A stretch of 29,195 nt of DNA, taken from Bacteroidales bacterium UBA1714. Lineage in GTDB: Bacteria; Bacteroidota; Bacteroidia; Bacteroidales; Paludibacteraceae. The DNA lies in assembly GCA_002317295.1 (NCBI GenBank), contig DCIY01000013.1, positions 1 through 29,195 of the forward strand. The letters are read 5' to 3'. The notes under the pieces were generated by a model. The model searched no databases. It was not told the origin of the DNA and saw only the letters and a program-made list of their open reading frames with translations. Below, one piece after another: positions 14,520 to 24,900 of the stretch. The position numbers and the translations under genes were made by a program. The first letter of the stretch is position 1. Each line of letters opens with the position of its first letter.

Positions 14520-14655
14520 CTCTCAGCCTCTCAGCCTCTCAGCCTTTCCGCCTCTCCGCCTCTCAGCCTCTCAGCCTTTCAGCCTTTCCGCCTCTCAGCC
14601 TCTCAGCCTTTCCGCCTTTCCGCCTTTCCGCCTTTCAGCCTTTCCGCCTCTCCGC
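14520..14655 (-). repeat. Seventeen tandem 8-bp units, CT[CT]TC[AC]GC
   Basis: The 136 bp divide exactly into 17 units of four types (CTCTCAGC, CTTTCCGC, CTCTCCGC, CTTTCAGC on the plus strand), varying only at the third and sixth positions. The array starts 1 bp after the stop of the 458-aa secreted protein gene and ends 4 bp before the terminator hairpin. The same unit occurs at 29172-29195. Confidence 0.97.
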
Positions 14656-14656
14656 C

Positions 14657-16033
14657 TTATTTAATTTCCGCGCCAAGAGCGTTGAAGAAGCGACCGTCCT
14701 TGCTGATCACCAGCTGACCGTTCTTAATCGACTTGGCAACAGCAGCACCATTCGCCTTGATAGCAGGCAGAGCGGTGGCATTGGTGCAGGAAGCGTTGTA
14801 CGAAATAGCCAGGTTGGTGTACCACACACTAAGGTACTCACCATTGATGACGTGGTAGGTGGAACCGATAGAGATATCGTCTGCAAAGAAACCAATGTTG
14901 GCATTGTTGTCATTGAAACCGGTAATCTCTACGGCAAACTGACCACGGATATTGGCCTTAACCGGGAAATTCAACACACCCATGGTAACGTTCTCCGTCA
15001 AACCGGTTTGAGCGGGCGTATAAGCGTAGGTTCCGGTGGTATCGGCAGCCGTAGCCGTGCAGGAAGTGATCTTATTATCCCGGTCAATGATGGCATAACC
15101 TTGGGCATTCACGTTGACAGGATATAGGTCTATCTTAACACCCGAACCGGCAGGCAGGGTAGCACCAATGGCGTAGAACGCAAGGGTGATGGTATCAATA
15201 GATAACACAATATTATCCATACCAAACGAGGTGCAAATGGTATCGCAACGTTTGGTCAATCCATACTCGGATAATTGCGACGAAGCATCAAAGTTAGAAC
15301 CCCACATATACGACTTGGTGCTGGGATTCCATAACCAGAAATCCAGATTCCAACCGGTCTCGCTTCCTGTCATGTCTGCACTGGAGTAGAAGTCGCAGAA
15401 TGTCAAAGGCATCTTATAACTCTCAGGCAGGGTAGCCCAATATACTTCAAAGGACTCTGCGTATGCAGGATATTCAGTCTTGTAGTAGTTCTGCCAGGCA
15501 TCACCCATAAAGTAGGATGCACCATTCTCAAATGCCAATTCTGGCAAGAGGCCCAACGATTGGTCATTGGATTCAAATATCTCCGCACCATTCACTACCA
15601 GGTTGGTGTCCGAACTCAGTTCCGTACCATTGATAAACCAACCAAATTGGTCACCGGTCATGACCGATGCGTTGAAGAACATCACCGAATCATCCCATTG
15701 GTGCATAATCATCGGGTTGGACTCCCAACCATCTGTAAAGTAACCACCGCGGAAGCAGTTGTAACTGGCAATCCAAAAGGCGGTGTCTGCCGTAGCGGTT
15801 GCTACAGCCTGAGCGGCTTTTTTGGCTTGCGCTGCACTACGCATTTCAATCTTGTTGGACTGATATACGGCCTCACGGGCAACGTGCTTGGCGTCCTTAA
15901 AACTGCTCACTTGAGCTACTTGGTGGCGACTGGTGGCCTTAAATTCCTGAGCCATGTTCTGATCCACCTTTACTTGTGCGAAACTACCGGCTGCTAAGCA
16001 CAGTACCATCGCTAAAGAGAAAATCTTTTTCAT
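14657..16033 (-). CDS. Large secreted protein with short C-terminal beta motif, SusCD-linked
   Basis: A 458-residue exported protein of unknown function. It has a signal peptide (MKKIFSLAMVLCLAAGSFAQ), then an Ala/Lys-rich segment (about 60-80) and a beta-rich body with many aromatic and Asn/Asp residues, including F-W-I-A-S-Y-N-C-F and D-G-W-E-S-N-P. It ends with IKNGQLVISKDGRFFNALGAEIK-like spacing: a Lys-Asn-Gly-Gln turn, a short strand and FNALG. The same C-terminal pattern closes the next gene upstream in the operon, and I associate it with secreted Bacteroidales proteins, perhaps as a T9SS-type tail. No catalytic motif is evident. It is the last gene of the SusC/SusD operon, so it is probably a surface ligand-binding or processing factor. 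Confidence 0.75.
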   Translation of the reverse strand: MKKIFSLAMVLCLAAGSFAQVKVDQNMAQEFKATSRHQVAQVSSFKDAKHVAREAVYQSNKIEMRSAAQAKKAAQAVATATADTAFWIASYNCFRGGYFTDGWESNPMIMHQWDDSVMFFNASVMTGDQFGWFINGTELSSDTNLVVNGAEIFESNDQSLGLLPELAFENGASYFMGDAWQNYYKTEYPAYAESFEVYWATLPESYKMPLTFCDFYSSADMTGSETGWNLDFWLWNPSTKSYMWGSNFDASSQLSEYGLTKRCDTICTSFGMDNIVLSIDTITLAFYAIGATLPAGSGVKIDLYPVNVNAQGYAIIDRDNKITSCTATAADTTGTYAYTPAQTGLTENVTMGVLNFPVKANIRGQFAVEITGFNDNNANIGFFADDISIGSTYHVINGEYLSVWYTNLAISYNASCTNATALPAIKANGAAVAKSIKNGQLVISKDGRFFNALGAEIK

Positions 16034-16060
16034 ACCTTTTTCGTTTTATTTAATTAGGTT

Positions 16061-16095
16061 TTCATTAATCATTACACGCTACACGCTACACGCTA
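16061..16095 (-). repeat. Five 7-bp units between the two secreted protein genes
   Basis: The plus strand reads TTCATTA, ATCATTA, then CACGCTA three times, an exact 7-bp period. On the gene strand each unit begins with a stop (TAGCGTG three times, then TAATGAT, TAATGAA). The first TAG is the stop codon of the 629-aa protein gene (16093-16095). Confidence 0.85.
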
Positions 16096-17982
16096 TCGCA
16101 CCTCTTCTCCCTGCAGGTTGTATATATGACCTCCCCGCAAAATGTGTACCAAACCGTTTTTCAGCACCTTGACAGCGTCTGCATTGCGTTCCTCCTGACT
16201 GATTTCGCTGATGGCAGTAGCGCCGTCAATGGCCTTGATGCGGAACACCGCCTGACGGCCGCATTTACCAATCGTAATCAGGTCTCCCAGAGCAGGAGTA
16301 TCGGTGGCGTAGATATACATATAGAACAGACGCATATAGTCCCACAATGTGATAGGATCCTCATCTGTACCCAGGTTGGCATCATATCCGGCACCAATCT
16401 GAATATACTCCGGACGTACAATATCCAGGTTCCAATAACGGGTAATGCTGTCATAGGGCACAAAAGTGGAGTAGAAGTCAAACTCATTCAACTCGGACAA
16501 ATCGGAACCATAGCAATACCCCTGATAGGAATAATACGGAGACGATACACTCAGCATATTGATATCAATGGTATCTCCGTGAACACCGGTTTCATATCCC
16601 TGTTCTTCCAATTTGGCAAACTGGGTATAGGGTTCAAACGTGGTATAAATACCATTGAGCATGATATAGGGCTCATAGTCCACCGTACGTGTCATACCAT
16701 CGGCATAAGTGATGGCCGTTTTGGGAGCATAACTGCTGCATTTGGCCGCATAGATACCCCATTCATCGGTTTCGCTAAAGCCTGTAATCACCAATTGGAA
16801 CGCATCGCTCACCAGGAATCCTTCGTGCAGCAGTTCCTGATAATCGGAATACGTCTGGAACGAGAAAGTCAGCATCTGACCTTTGGTATACGACATCGTA
16901 CTGCAATCGTCACGATTGGCATCACTGCGAGCAATCACGTTACCTAACGTATCCTGAATCTCCAGATGCAGACTGTCTATCTTTAACTCTTCCTTGTGGA
17001 ACGCCGAATACTTCTCTGCTCCTACGGCCAACGTAATACTCTTGACATAGAGAGGAGCCTGCGGTTTGTCATAACGAGTCACCAGTTTGACAGGAGCCGT
17101 ACGGGTATAACTGGTATCCGTCATATTGGTATCCAGATTGACTTGGCTGGAACCAAACAGATAGTGGCAATAACCGTCCAAATCGTTGGAAGCAATCAAC
17201 TCGATGCTGGTACCATTGGCTCGGCTGATATTGATGGCATTGGTCAGTGGCCACAAACCGTCCGCAGAATTGACACTGGGCAGTCCGCCGGCAGCATACG
17301 AGCAGTTCTTTTCCGGATCAGGTTTGATGGAGGTACTGAGCAGGGCAAAACTTTGCGTGGTCGTCTTGTTGCGATATACCGTTTGTACCGGAACGGCCAT
17401 TTGCCAATAGTAACCTTCGTCTCCACTGGCACCCATCATATAGGACTCACTCCATCCGCCATTGGCTAAGATCGAATCGCAGAAATTGCCATCTGCGTCT
17501 ACTTTGTAGCAACCGTCTTCCACATACGCAGGGTAGGCGTCACTCAGGGAAGTGGCATACTGAATACTGTCGTACTTACCCGTAGTGGTGTTGATCCATT
17601 TCCAATAAGGAATGGTGTCGGACCAGGCACCAATCACAGCACCGGTCTTAAACCAGGTGCCTTTTCCTCCCTCGTCCATACCGCAAAACAAGGTGCCGGC
17701 AGGATTGAGATAACCCGCCTTGTCGGCATCCATCACTGCCTTGCGTGCATGCTTGTTGGCATCGACAATATACGGAGTGACATGTTGTACCTGGGTCGGA
17801 GCCGCATGAAAATCATTTTCCACCTCAATCACACCCATGTTCATTTGGGGCATACGGCGCAGGGACGTCTCGGAAATATCCTGCAGCAGTTGGGATTGTG
17901 GAATCTCAAAATCAGGAAGTTTCTCTTGGGCTATCATAGGCATAGCGATAACCCCCAATATCATAATAACTAATTTTTTCAT
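16093..17982 (-). CDS. Large secreted protein with short C-terminal beta motif, SusCD-linked
   Basis: A 629-residue exported protein of unknown function. Signal peptide MKKLVIMILGVIAMPMIAQ, then a body rich in Tyr, Asp and Ser typical of extracellular beta-sandwich proteins; W-F-K-T-G-A-V-I-G-A-W and related aromatic segments are visible but no enzyme motif. The C-terminus, AVKVLKNGLVHILRGGHIYN followed by LQGEEVR, matches in pattern the tail of the downstream 458-aa protein, so both probably leave the cell by the same route and may be distant relatives. It starts 7 nt after the DUF4302 gene ends. Its stop codon is the first unit of a 7-bp repeat. It is likely a surface component of the same uptake system. 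Confidence 0.75.
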   Translation of the reverse strand: MKKLVIMILGVIAMPMIAQEKLPDFEIPQSQLLQDISETSLRRMPQMNMGVIEVENDFHAAPTQVQHVTPYIVDANKHARKAVMDADKAGYLNPAGTLFCGMDEGGKGTWFKTGAVIGAWSDTIPYWKWINTTTGKYDSIQYATSLSDAYPAYVEDGCYKVDADGNFCDSILANGGWSESYMMGASGDEGYYWQMAVPVQTVYRNKTTTQSFALLSTSIKPDPEKNCSYAAGGLPSVNSADGLWPLTNAINISRANGTSIELIASNDLDGYCHYLFGSSQVNLDTNMTDTSYTRTAPVKLVTRYDKPQAPLYVKSITLAVGAEKYSAFHKEELKIDSLHLEIQDTLGNVIARSDANRDDCSTMSYTKGQMLTFSFQTYSDYQELLHEGFLVSDAFQLVITGFSETDEWGIYAAKCSSYAPKTAITYADGMTRTVDYEPYIMLNGIYTTFEPYTQFAKLEEQGYETGVHGDTIDINMLSVSSPYYSYQGYCYGSDLSELNEFDFYSTFVPYDSITRYWNLDIVRPEYIQIGAGYDANLGTDEDPITLWDYMRLFYMYIYATDTPALGDLITIGKCGRQAVFRIKAIDGATAISEISQEERNADAVKVLKNGLVHILRGGHIYNLQGEEVR

Positions 17983-17989
17983 ATTCGTT

Positions 17990-19297
17990 TTATAGAGATG
18001 CCGTATTAGCGACTACGTGAATACTTTTGTTGGTGACGTTGGCAGATTGCAGACTCATATGAATCATATTGAGCGAGGATCCGCTGTAAGAGGAAGCACT
18101 GTAAGTGTCGCAGAAGATATCGGTAAACATCTTGGCGCCTTCTGCCTTGGTAGCAGCCATACGCAGCAGCAGTTTTTCCAGCGAAGCATCGGCACTCTTG
18201 TACGAGTAGGTGATGTGCTCACCATCTGCACTGTAATTGAGGTGGATACATCCTTCAAACACTTTGCCTTCCACCAGAAAACTGACATAGAGGGCATGCG
18301 CATACGTCTTCACACCACGGGAATTGAGACTGGCTGTTTTTTCAAACGCAATCTTGTCAATCACAGCCCCATTGGCACTGGCTTTGTCACGCAGATTGGC
18401 CACCTGGAGGCGGGTGTCACTGTCCGAACCCTCATCGATATAGGTCCAACGAGCACGCAAGTTCAGGCGATTATCATAGTATTCCACCGGACTCAATGCC
18501 GATTCGATGCGTACATCCGCATGACCTTCGTCGGTGCAAACCAATGCGGTTCTGTCGTTATTGAGTACAAAATGAACGGCTCCGTTGATGCCGGTGTCAT
18601 AGAACTGAATCATACCCGGACGAATGATGAATGGGAACGGATCTTTCTCCACCGAATCCGGATCCTGGAGAATACCGCTTTGATAAACGTACTCATACGT
18701 TTTCTCCGGGGTAATGATGTTCATAGGCATACCATCGTTACCGGTAAACACGATATCACGCAGCGCATTGACCTGCTGGAAATATTCTTTCCACTTCACC
18801 TGGTTATCCAAGCGATACATGATGGTATAAGCTTTGTGCTTTTTACCCTTGAGACGCATCATATCCTGAGTGGTCTTGAGCACCAGAAACTCATAGTCGC
18901 CCAAATAGCCGTCACCATCGGTTTGAGGGTCCGCCCACGCGTGCAGGATATTATTATAGGTGTCAAAGGACAACATGGGTCCGTAGTCCGCTTTGACTGT
19001 CCATGTACTGTTTTTGTCCTCCACATACCGATCATGAGTCGTGAGTTCATTGCATGCGGCTACCACTACACTGCCGTGCGCATCAAACTTGAGCAGCATA
19101 TTGTAACCACAACTGGTCGTATTGGGATAATACAACATCTCCCATCCGTTTTCAGCCCCAGCCAATGTGGTAGAAGCATTGGATAACGCTTCATTGAGGC
19201 GTTCTGTGGCACTCTTGTCAAACAGACTCTCTTCGTCGCGGTCGCAACCCATCAAGAGTACACTTGCTGCCAATAAAAATAGTATTTTAGTCTTCAT
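17990..19297 (-). CDS. DUF4302 domain-containing lipoprotein
   Basis: A predicted lipoprotein of 435 residues from the ATG at 19297, which gives signal peptide MKTKILFLLAASVLLMGC with Cys18; earlier in-frame ATGs at 19303 and 19315 merely add residues and the latter overlaps the previous gene. The N-terminal region (ATERLNEALSNASTTLAGAENGWEMLYYP, then GYNMLLKFDAHGSVVVA) has the character of the DUF4302 family, which in Bacteroidota is often encoded with SusC/SusD pairs and a zinc metallohydrolase lipoprotein, as here. The function is not established. It is likely surface-exposed or in the outer membrane, forming part of the uptake complex. Confidence 0.85.
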   Translation of the reverse strand: MKTKILFLLAASVLLMGCDRDEESLFDKSATERLNEALSNASTTLAGAENGWEMLYYPNTTSCGYNMLLKFDAHGSVVVAACNELTTHDRYVEDKNSTWTVKADYGPMLSFDTYNNILHAWADPQTDGDGYLGDYEFLVLKTTQDMMRLKGKKHKAYTIMYRLDNQVKWKEYFQQVNALRDIVFTGNDGMPMNIITPEKTYEYVYQSGILQDPDSVEKDPFPFIIRPGMIQFYDTGINGAVHFVLNNDRTALVCTDEGHADVRIESALSPVEYYDNRLNLRARWTYIDEGSDSDTRLQVANLRDKASANGAVIDKIAFEKTASLNSRGVKTYAHALYVSFLVEGKVFEGCIHLNYSADGEHITYSYKSADASLEKLLLRMAATKAEGAKMFTDIFCDTYSASSYSGSSLNMIHMSLQSANVTNKSIHVVANTASL

Positions 19298-19307
19298 ATT
19301 CATATGC

Positions 19308-20225
19308 TTATTCATACAGGTGCATTATTTTATCCCAGTCCAAATCGCCTTGGCGTTTTTGTACTTCACGATGCATTTCGTCCAAATCGTACTCATACTG
19401 CTCACGAAGCCATGTGCGGCACATCTCCAATTTGCGTTGAATGGCTGCAGCCCCTTTGGTTCCTGCATGATCCATCATGTACTGCCAGTTCTCATCGCTT
19501 TGAACAATATAGTTGGCGATCGTCTCCACAAAGTCCTCATGGGCCTCGCTGCTGCCATAGCAGGTCACAAATCCCATCTCCCATGCCGGATGCTCACGCT
19601 TCCACAAATCGGCGATATTGTCGTCATAGCGATATTGCCAACCGGATGGATCATAGTCGGCCGGAGTGATGGTCTCAAACTCCTTCGGATACGTTTTCTT
19701 TTGGTGCAAAATGTGCGAAAACTCGTGGTGCATGGTTTGGAAAATGTAGTGGTTCAGTTGCTCTACATCATTCACATCCATGGCGTTGATCTTCATCAGC
19801 GTAATCTTGATACCACCCTCGGCATAACCCAATTTTTCCGTACCTTGCGCGGCGTTAATCATACTCGAACCAATCAACTGAATCATCTTTGGACCATAGG
19901 TACTCAAGAAATGAGGACCTACCACCGTATTGTAGGCATCATACCACAAGTACAATGACAGATGCGCTACCGTATCGGCCATGCCCAAACGAACCGGCAC
20001 AATATTGTAGTTGGGATCGGTGGCACTGTCGTCCAATTTATACAAATACTCCACATTGTAGGTATCGGTAAAATTGCGCTTCAACCAATCATCAAACTGC
20101 TTGGTATAAGCCTCCGGATCCTGTACGGGATCCACAAAAATAGATTTGGAATTCAATTCTTCCTCGCAGGCGGCAAAACTGATTGCCATGAGCCCCATAA
20201 CGATGTATTGATAAACTTTCTTCAT
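19308..20225 (-). CDS. Substrate import-associated zinc metallohydrolase lipoprotein
   Basis: A 305-residue lipoprotein: signal peptide and lipobox FAAC with Cys20. The zinc site is HEFSH at 167-171 (HExxH form), followed about 60 residues later by SSEAHEDFVETIANY, which probably supplies the third ligand (Glu230 or a neighbour). This matches the family of metallohydrolase lipoproteins encoded next to SusC/SusD pairs (TIGR04549-like). The expected role is cleaving a peptide-type ligand at the cell surface before import, but this is inferred from the motif and the neighbours. It starts 12 nt after the end of susD, and the DUF4302 gene follows closely. Confidence 0.88.
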   Translation of the reverse strand: MKKVYQYIVMGLMAISFAACEEELNSKSIFVDPVQDPEAYTKQFDDWLKRNFTDTYNVEYLYKLDDSATDPNYNIVPVRLGMADTVAHLSLYLWYDAYNTVVGPHFLSTYGPKMIQLIGSSMINAAQGTEKLGYAEGGIKITLMKINAMDVNDVEQLNHYIFQTMHHEFSHILHQKKTYPKEFETITPADYDPSGWQYRYDDNIADLWKREHPAWEMGFVTCYGSSEAHEDFVETIANYIVQSDENWQYMMDHAGTKGAAAIQRKLEMCRTWLREQYEYDLDEMHREVQKRQGDLDWDKIMHLYE

Positions 20226-20237
20226 AATCGATTCTCC

Positions 20238-21971
20238 TTATTCTTCTATTTGTGCTTTGGTTAGTGTGATATGATTGCCCATGCTGATGGAGGGTTGCTC
20301 GGTGGGATCTTGAGCCACTACAGCACTGCTGCTTTCTGTTACTTGAGCGTCTTTGCGCGGATTCGGTGTCATGCCGGCCACCAAAACGGTTTGTGGCAAC
20401 TGAATCGCACGACGGTCATCATCCCAGGTCAGTACATCTGCGGGATTGGTACCTACAATGTGAGAAATCTCAATGCCATAACGTTTGAGGTCCATCCAAC
20501 GCCATCCGTCATGGATATTCTCGATGCGACGGAAATGTAAGCAGCACCAAACCAAGGTCTTGGCATTGGCCGGAATACTAAAGCCCATCTCCGTATTATG
20601 CAGCACCGGCGCATATTTGTTTCCTTCGTGATAGAAGGCATCTATACGGGCTTGGGTTAAATCGCAGAACGTGGTATCACCGCCCTTAACGGTATATTTC
20701 ATCGATTTCTCCTCGTTGATATCATAAGCCAGACACCAGGCGCGCAAATCACGCAGTGCATTGGCATTTTGCTCCAACATGGCCTCTGCTTCCGCACGGC
20801 AAAGGAGGGTTTCGTTGGTGGTCAAATGACGCGTGATGGCGTGTACATAACCATAACCATTCACCTTGTCCGTATATTCAAAGAAATAATAGTTCTTGGC
20901 CAGGAAACTGCCATATTGGTCACTACCTGCACTCCAAATACTCAGACTGCGAACCAGTCCTCTGCTGTCCCAAATAGGACCGGCACCCAACAACGAATAG
21001 TTGAGCGCGTCACCGGCGCACTGGTAACGTCCATAGTCCGGAAAATTGGTATACGGTGTGGAGGACATGCTGGTCATCAGCAGCAGGTTGCTGGGCGAAT
21101 TGGCATCCGTCCAGGCGTAGGACTCCGACGAGATAGAGGTGCAGGTCACGTGCGCATTGTAGTTGTCAAACAGCAGGTTCTGCATGATCTCCTCCGAGGT
21201 AGTCGCACCGGCCAACACCAAATCGGCATGCTCAATCACCTTCTCCCACTGACGGGTGTAGAGATAGAATCGGGCTGCAAATGCATGAGCGGCTTTGTAG
21301 TTGAAGTGGTACTTGGGTACATTCAGATAAGCATCCGGAGAGGAAATGGACATGTATTCCAATCCCTGTTCCAAATCCTGCTGGATATGTTTGTAGGTAG
21401 CCGTTACACTCTCACGCGTATATTGGGGTGACACCGTGGTTTCGGGGGCGGTCATATACACCAATCCCAAATCCTTTTCACTCTCGGCGTCCGTCTTGTA
21501 CGCCTGACAGAAAATACAAGCCAGAATAAAATGGTGATAGGCACGACTGAGCAGTGCTTCTGCCTTTTCGGCAGTCATGTCCTTACCCTGTTTTTCCAAA
21601 TCAGCAATGGCCTGCAATGCCTGGTTACATACGGCAATGGCCATATAATGATTGGACCAGATATAGTTAGGCGAGTCCTGCATGTTGGTACTCTTGACAG
21701 GCTCCCAGGCAAAAATCTCATCATACAGCGTTCCCAAGGCACTCAGAGACTTGGTGTGTCCCGTAGCATCAGGGGCGTTGTTGTCCACAATATTATCGGA
21801 CGAAAATTCCATCAGCGCCGAAGCGTTGGCGTCCGAATAAGCGTTCACCAAAAGAAGACGCACTTTCGCTTGCGTATCAATCGTGGCACGCAGGTCTGGG
21901 TTCTTGTCCAGAAAATCGCAACTCGTGAATGCGGCTGCAACTACTATTAAGATGTAAATATATTTCTTCAT
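20238..21971 (-). CDS. RagB/SusD family nutrient uptake outer membrane lipoprotein
   Basis: The surface lid and ligand-binding lipoprotein of a TonB-dependent uptake pair. It has 577 residues with signal peptide and lipobox (FTSC, Cys18) followed by DFLDKNPD, the usual start of mature SusD proteins. TPR-like helices are visible in the middle (AEKAEALLSRAYHHFILACIF), with the C-terminal half including RAEAEAML and RRIENIHDGWRWMDLKRYG, both common in SusD_RagB proteins. Length is within the family range. It begins 19 nt after the SusC stop, so the pair is coupled. The ligand cannot be read from sequence. Confidence 0.93.
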   Translation of the reverse strand: MKKYIYILIVVAAAFTSCDFLDKNPDLRATIDTQAKVRLLLVNAYSDANASALMEFSSDNIVDNNAPDATGHTKSLSALGTLYDEIFAWEPVKSTNMQDSPNYIWSNHYMAIAVCNQALQAIADLEKQGKDMTAEKAEALLSRAYHHFILACIFCQAYKTDAESEKDLGLVYMTAPETTVSPQYTRESVTATYKHIQQDLEQGLEYMSISSPDAYLNVPKYHFNYKAAHAFAARFYLYTRQWEKVIEHADLVLAGATTSEEIMQNLLFDNYNAHVTCTSISSESYAWTDANSPSNLLLMTSMSSTPYTNFPDYGRYQCAGDALNYSLLGAGPIWDSRGLVRSLSIWSAGSDQYGSFLAKNYYFFEYTDKVNGYGYVHAITRHLTTNETLLCRAEAEAMLEQNANALRDLRAWCLAYDINEEKSMKYTVKGGDTTFCDLTQARIDAFYHEGNKYAPVLHNTEMGFSIPANAKTLVWCCLHFRRIENIHDGWRWMDLKRYGIEISHIVGTNPADVLTWDDDRRAIQLPQTVLVAGMTPNPRKDAQVTESSSAVVAQDPTEQPSISMGNHITLTKAQIEE

Positions 21972-21990
21972 AATGCAAATCTCCTTTCTA

Positions 21991-24900
21991 TTACAGTCCT
22001 AAACGTACACTAAAAGTCACCTGTCGTGGGTTGGCAGAACTTACACCACCGGTGTTGTAGAACTCCGGATCACGTCCGTTCAGTTTCTTATCGGCATACA
22101 ACAGACAGATATTCGTGGCAGACAACTTCATCGAGAAACTGGAAACAGCCGTTTGTCCTTCAAACAGTTTCTTGGGCAGCGCATAAGCCAATGACACCTC
22201 TTTGAGTCGAATAAAATCACCCTTGGCAATACGCTGATCACTGAGGTTGTAGCAAGAATAAGCAATATTCAGATTGCTCACCTCCTGATACTGACGCTTG
22301 GTGGCAATCGTCGGAATGGTGGTAATGGCCTCATCACCGGGCACCATCCAACGGTTCTTCATCTCCTTCATGCTGGCCGTCAAATCGCTGTACTCAGACG
22401 AATAAACATAGCACAGAGGATCCAAACGAACCACATTACCGGCACTGTAGGTAAAGAAGATATCCAAGGTCAGATCTTTCCAGCCAATCGTGTTGCGGAA
22501 ACCGCCATTGAACTTCGGATCCAACGTACCTTCGTACTTGAGAAAATCAATGTCCGTATAACTTTGCAAATCGATGTCCGTCATCGTCGTTTTGGTGTGA
22601 GCTGCATCCGTATAGAATGTAGGCAAACCTTCTTCGGTCAAACCGGCAAACGGAATGGAGAAGACCGATCCGTGGGAATATCCCTCGCGGTAATCCAAAC
22701 CATAGACGAGATTGTAAATCTGCGGATTGGATCCCAATTTGGTAATCATCGTCTCGTTGTACGAGAAGGTGAAGTCGGTGGTCCATGTCCAGTCTTTCGT
22801 CTTGATATTCAGCGTCGACAGGGTCACTTCCACACCATGGGCTTCCATTTCGGCGTTGTTGGCATATTTCTGCGTGGCACCGCCCACACCCATGGTCTGA
22901 ACGACACCAATCTGATCGTACATCCAACGCTTATATACATCCACCATCAGGTTGATTCGGCTGTCTACAAATCCCAAATCGGTTCCCACGTTCAACTCCT
23001 GCTTTTTCTCATACGTCAACTCGGAGTTCTCCAAGGCTGCCAACTGAATACCGGTCTCGGTCACATTGGTCAACGGACGCCAGGGCTGATAGGCCTCAAA
23101 GATAGCCAGCGAGTTGGAAATGGACGAAGGTCCACGGTTGGCCGTCAACGAGTAAGAGGCACGCAACTTGGCCAGGGTCCACCATTTGCCAAACGTAGGA
23201 CGCCACCAACCCTCATCCTGCGCATTCCATGCCGCACTGGCGTTCCAGGTCGGTAACCAGCGTGCACTGCGGGACTTACCTAACATGTTCGATCCTTCGT
23301 AACGAACCGTTCCACTCACCGTATATTTGCCCTGGTAGGAATACGATGCGGTTCCAAAGAAGGCCAAGTTACGAATATACGTCAACGAATTGGCATAGTA
23401 ATTGGAGTTCTCCTCCTGACTTTGCTTAAACAAACGATAGTCCGTATAAGGAATACCACCGTTGTCATACTGATAACCCCAACCACGGAACCAGGTGCCC
23501 TGACGGTCGGTCGAGTTCAACTCCGCACCGGCGTACAGACTGATGATATGATCCTCGTTGGCGCCAAAACCATTGTTATACGATACACTTCCGCGGAAGT
23601 CAATCGAACGCATCGAGTACTCGGTCAGGTCATAAATACCACCCTGAGGCAATACGGAAATAGGCAGCGCATTGGGATCATCCGGATCGGTGTACAGGAA
23701 ACTGTTCGCGTCCCGAATGGTGTTGTTCTCCGGATCAATACCGGCACGATAAGCACGGGCCTGGTTGCTGTTGTCTAAGATATTATGCTCCATCTTGGTG
23801 GACTCATAACGAATGGCTCCCAAACCGCTGATTTCCAAACCGCGAATCGGTTTGTAGTTGATTTCACCCTGGAACTTCACCTCGGTAATCTTGTAGTCCA
23901 GATAGTTCTGCTCCAATTCGTCGTTGATATTAAAGTCGCAATAGTTACGACGATAGGTCTGCTTGGGATCCATCGCACGCGAAGTGTTCATCGCGTACGA
24001 GAATGGGTTGATATCAAACTCACGACTGACGACACCCGTGATAGGATCGGTCTGGGACGAAATGGTTCCCGGCGCTTTCTGCTTACGATAACTGGCATTG
24101 GTCACCAGGTTAATCGTCAACTTTTGCTTGGCATTGGACGGCAAAATGTCGAAACTCGAATTCACATTACCGGTAAAACGGGTCATCTCGCTGGCCTTGT
24201 ACCATCCCGGATCCTGCATAGCACTCATACTGGCGTATACGCGAGCGCGCTCCGTACCTGCGGTCAATGATAAGGAGTGGGTGTGCATGATGGTGTTGTT
24301 AAACAACTCCTTAAACCAGTCCGTATTGATGTACTCGGCCTGACGCAGATAAGCGTTTTTGGCAGCCGTCGTATTCTCAATGCCATAACCACCGGCTTCG
24401 GCAGAGTTAATCAAATCATACATACGACCATACACACCGGAGTTCTTGGCACTGGCCAGGGTGGAGTACTCCAACCAACCCTTACGCTCCAACTCCTGGT
24501 AGATGGACATCTGCTCCTGAGAGTTACAGATATTGTAGTCTGCATACGTAGGAATCATACGGTAGGTAAACTCACCCGTATAGTTGAGGTGCACCTGACC
24601 GGCTTTGGCCTTCTTGGTGGTCACCACAATCACACCTGCCATGGCGCGGGCACCATAGATACTGGTGGCCGAACCGTCCTTCAATATCTGAATGGACTCA
24701 ATATCGTCTGCGTTGATACCGGCAATGGCACTGGAAACCAGCGTCTCGGCATCACCCGAACTCAAATCGCTCGCACTCATTTCCTGTACATTCTCCTGCA
24801 CCACGCCGTCTACTACCCACAACGGGCTGGAGGCACCATAGATACTCGTTGTACCACGAATACGAATCTTCGGGGCCGAACCAAAGGTTCCACTCACGTT

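Noticed and set aside
14520..14655. CRISPR array
   Set aside because: Units are 8 bp without spacers, so it is a simple tandem repeat; the 7- and 11-bp arrays fail for the same reason.
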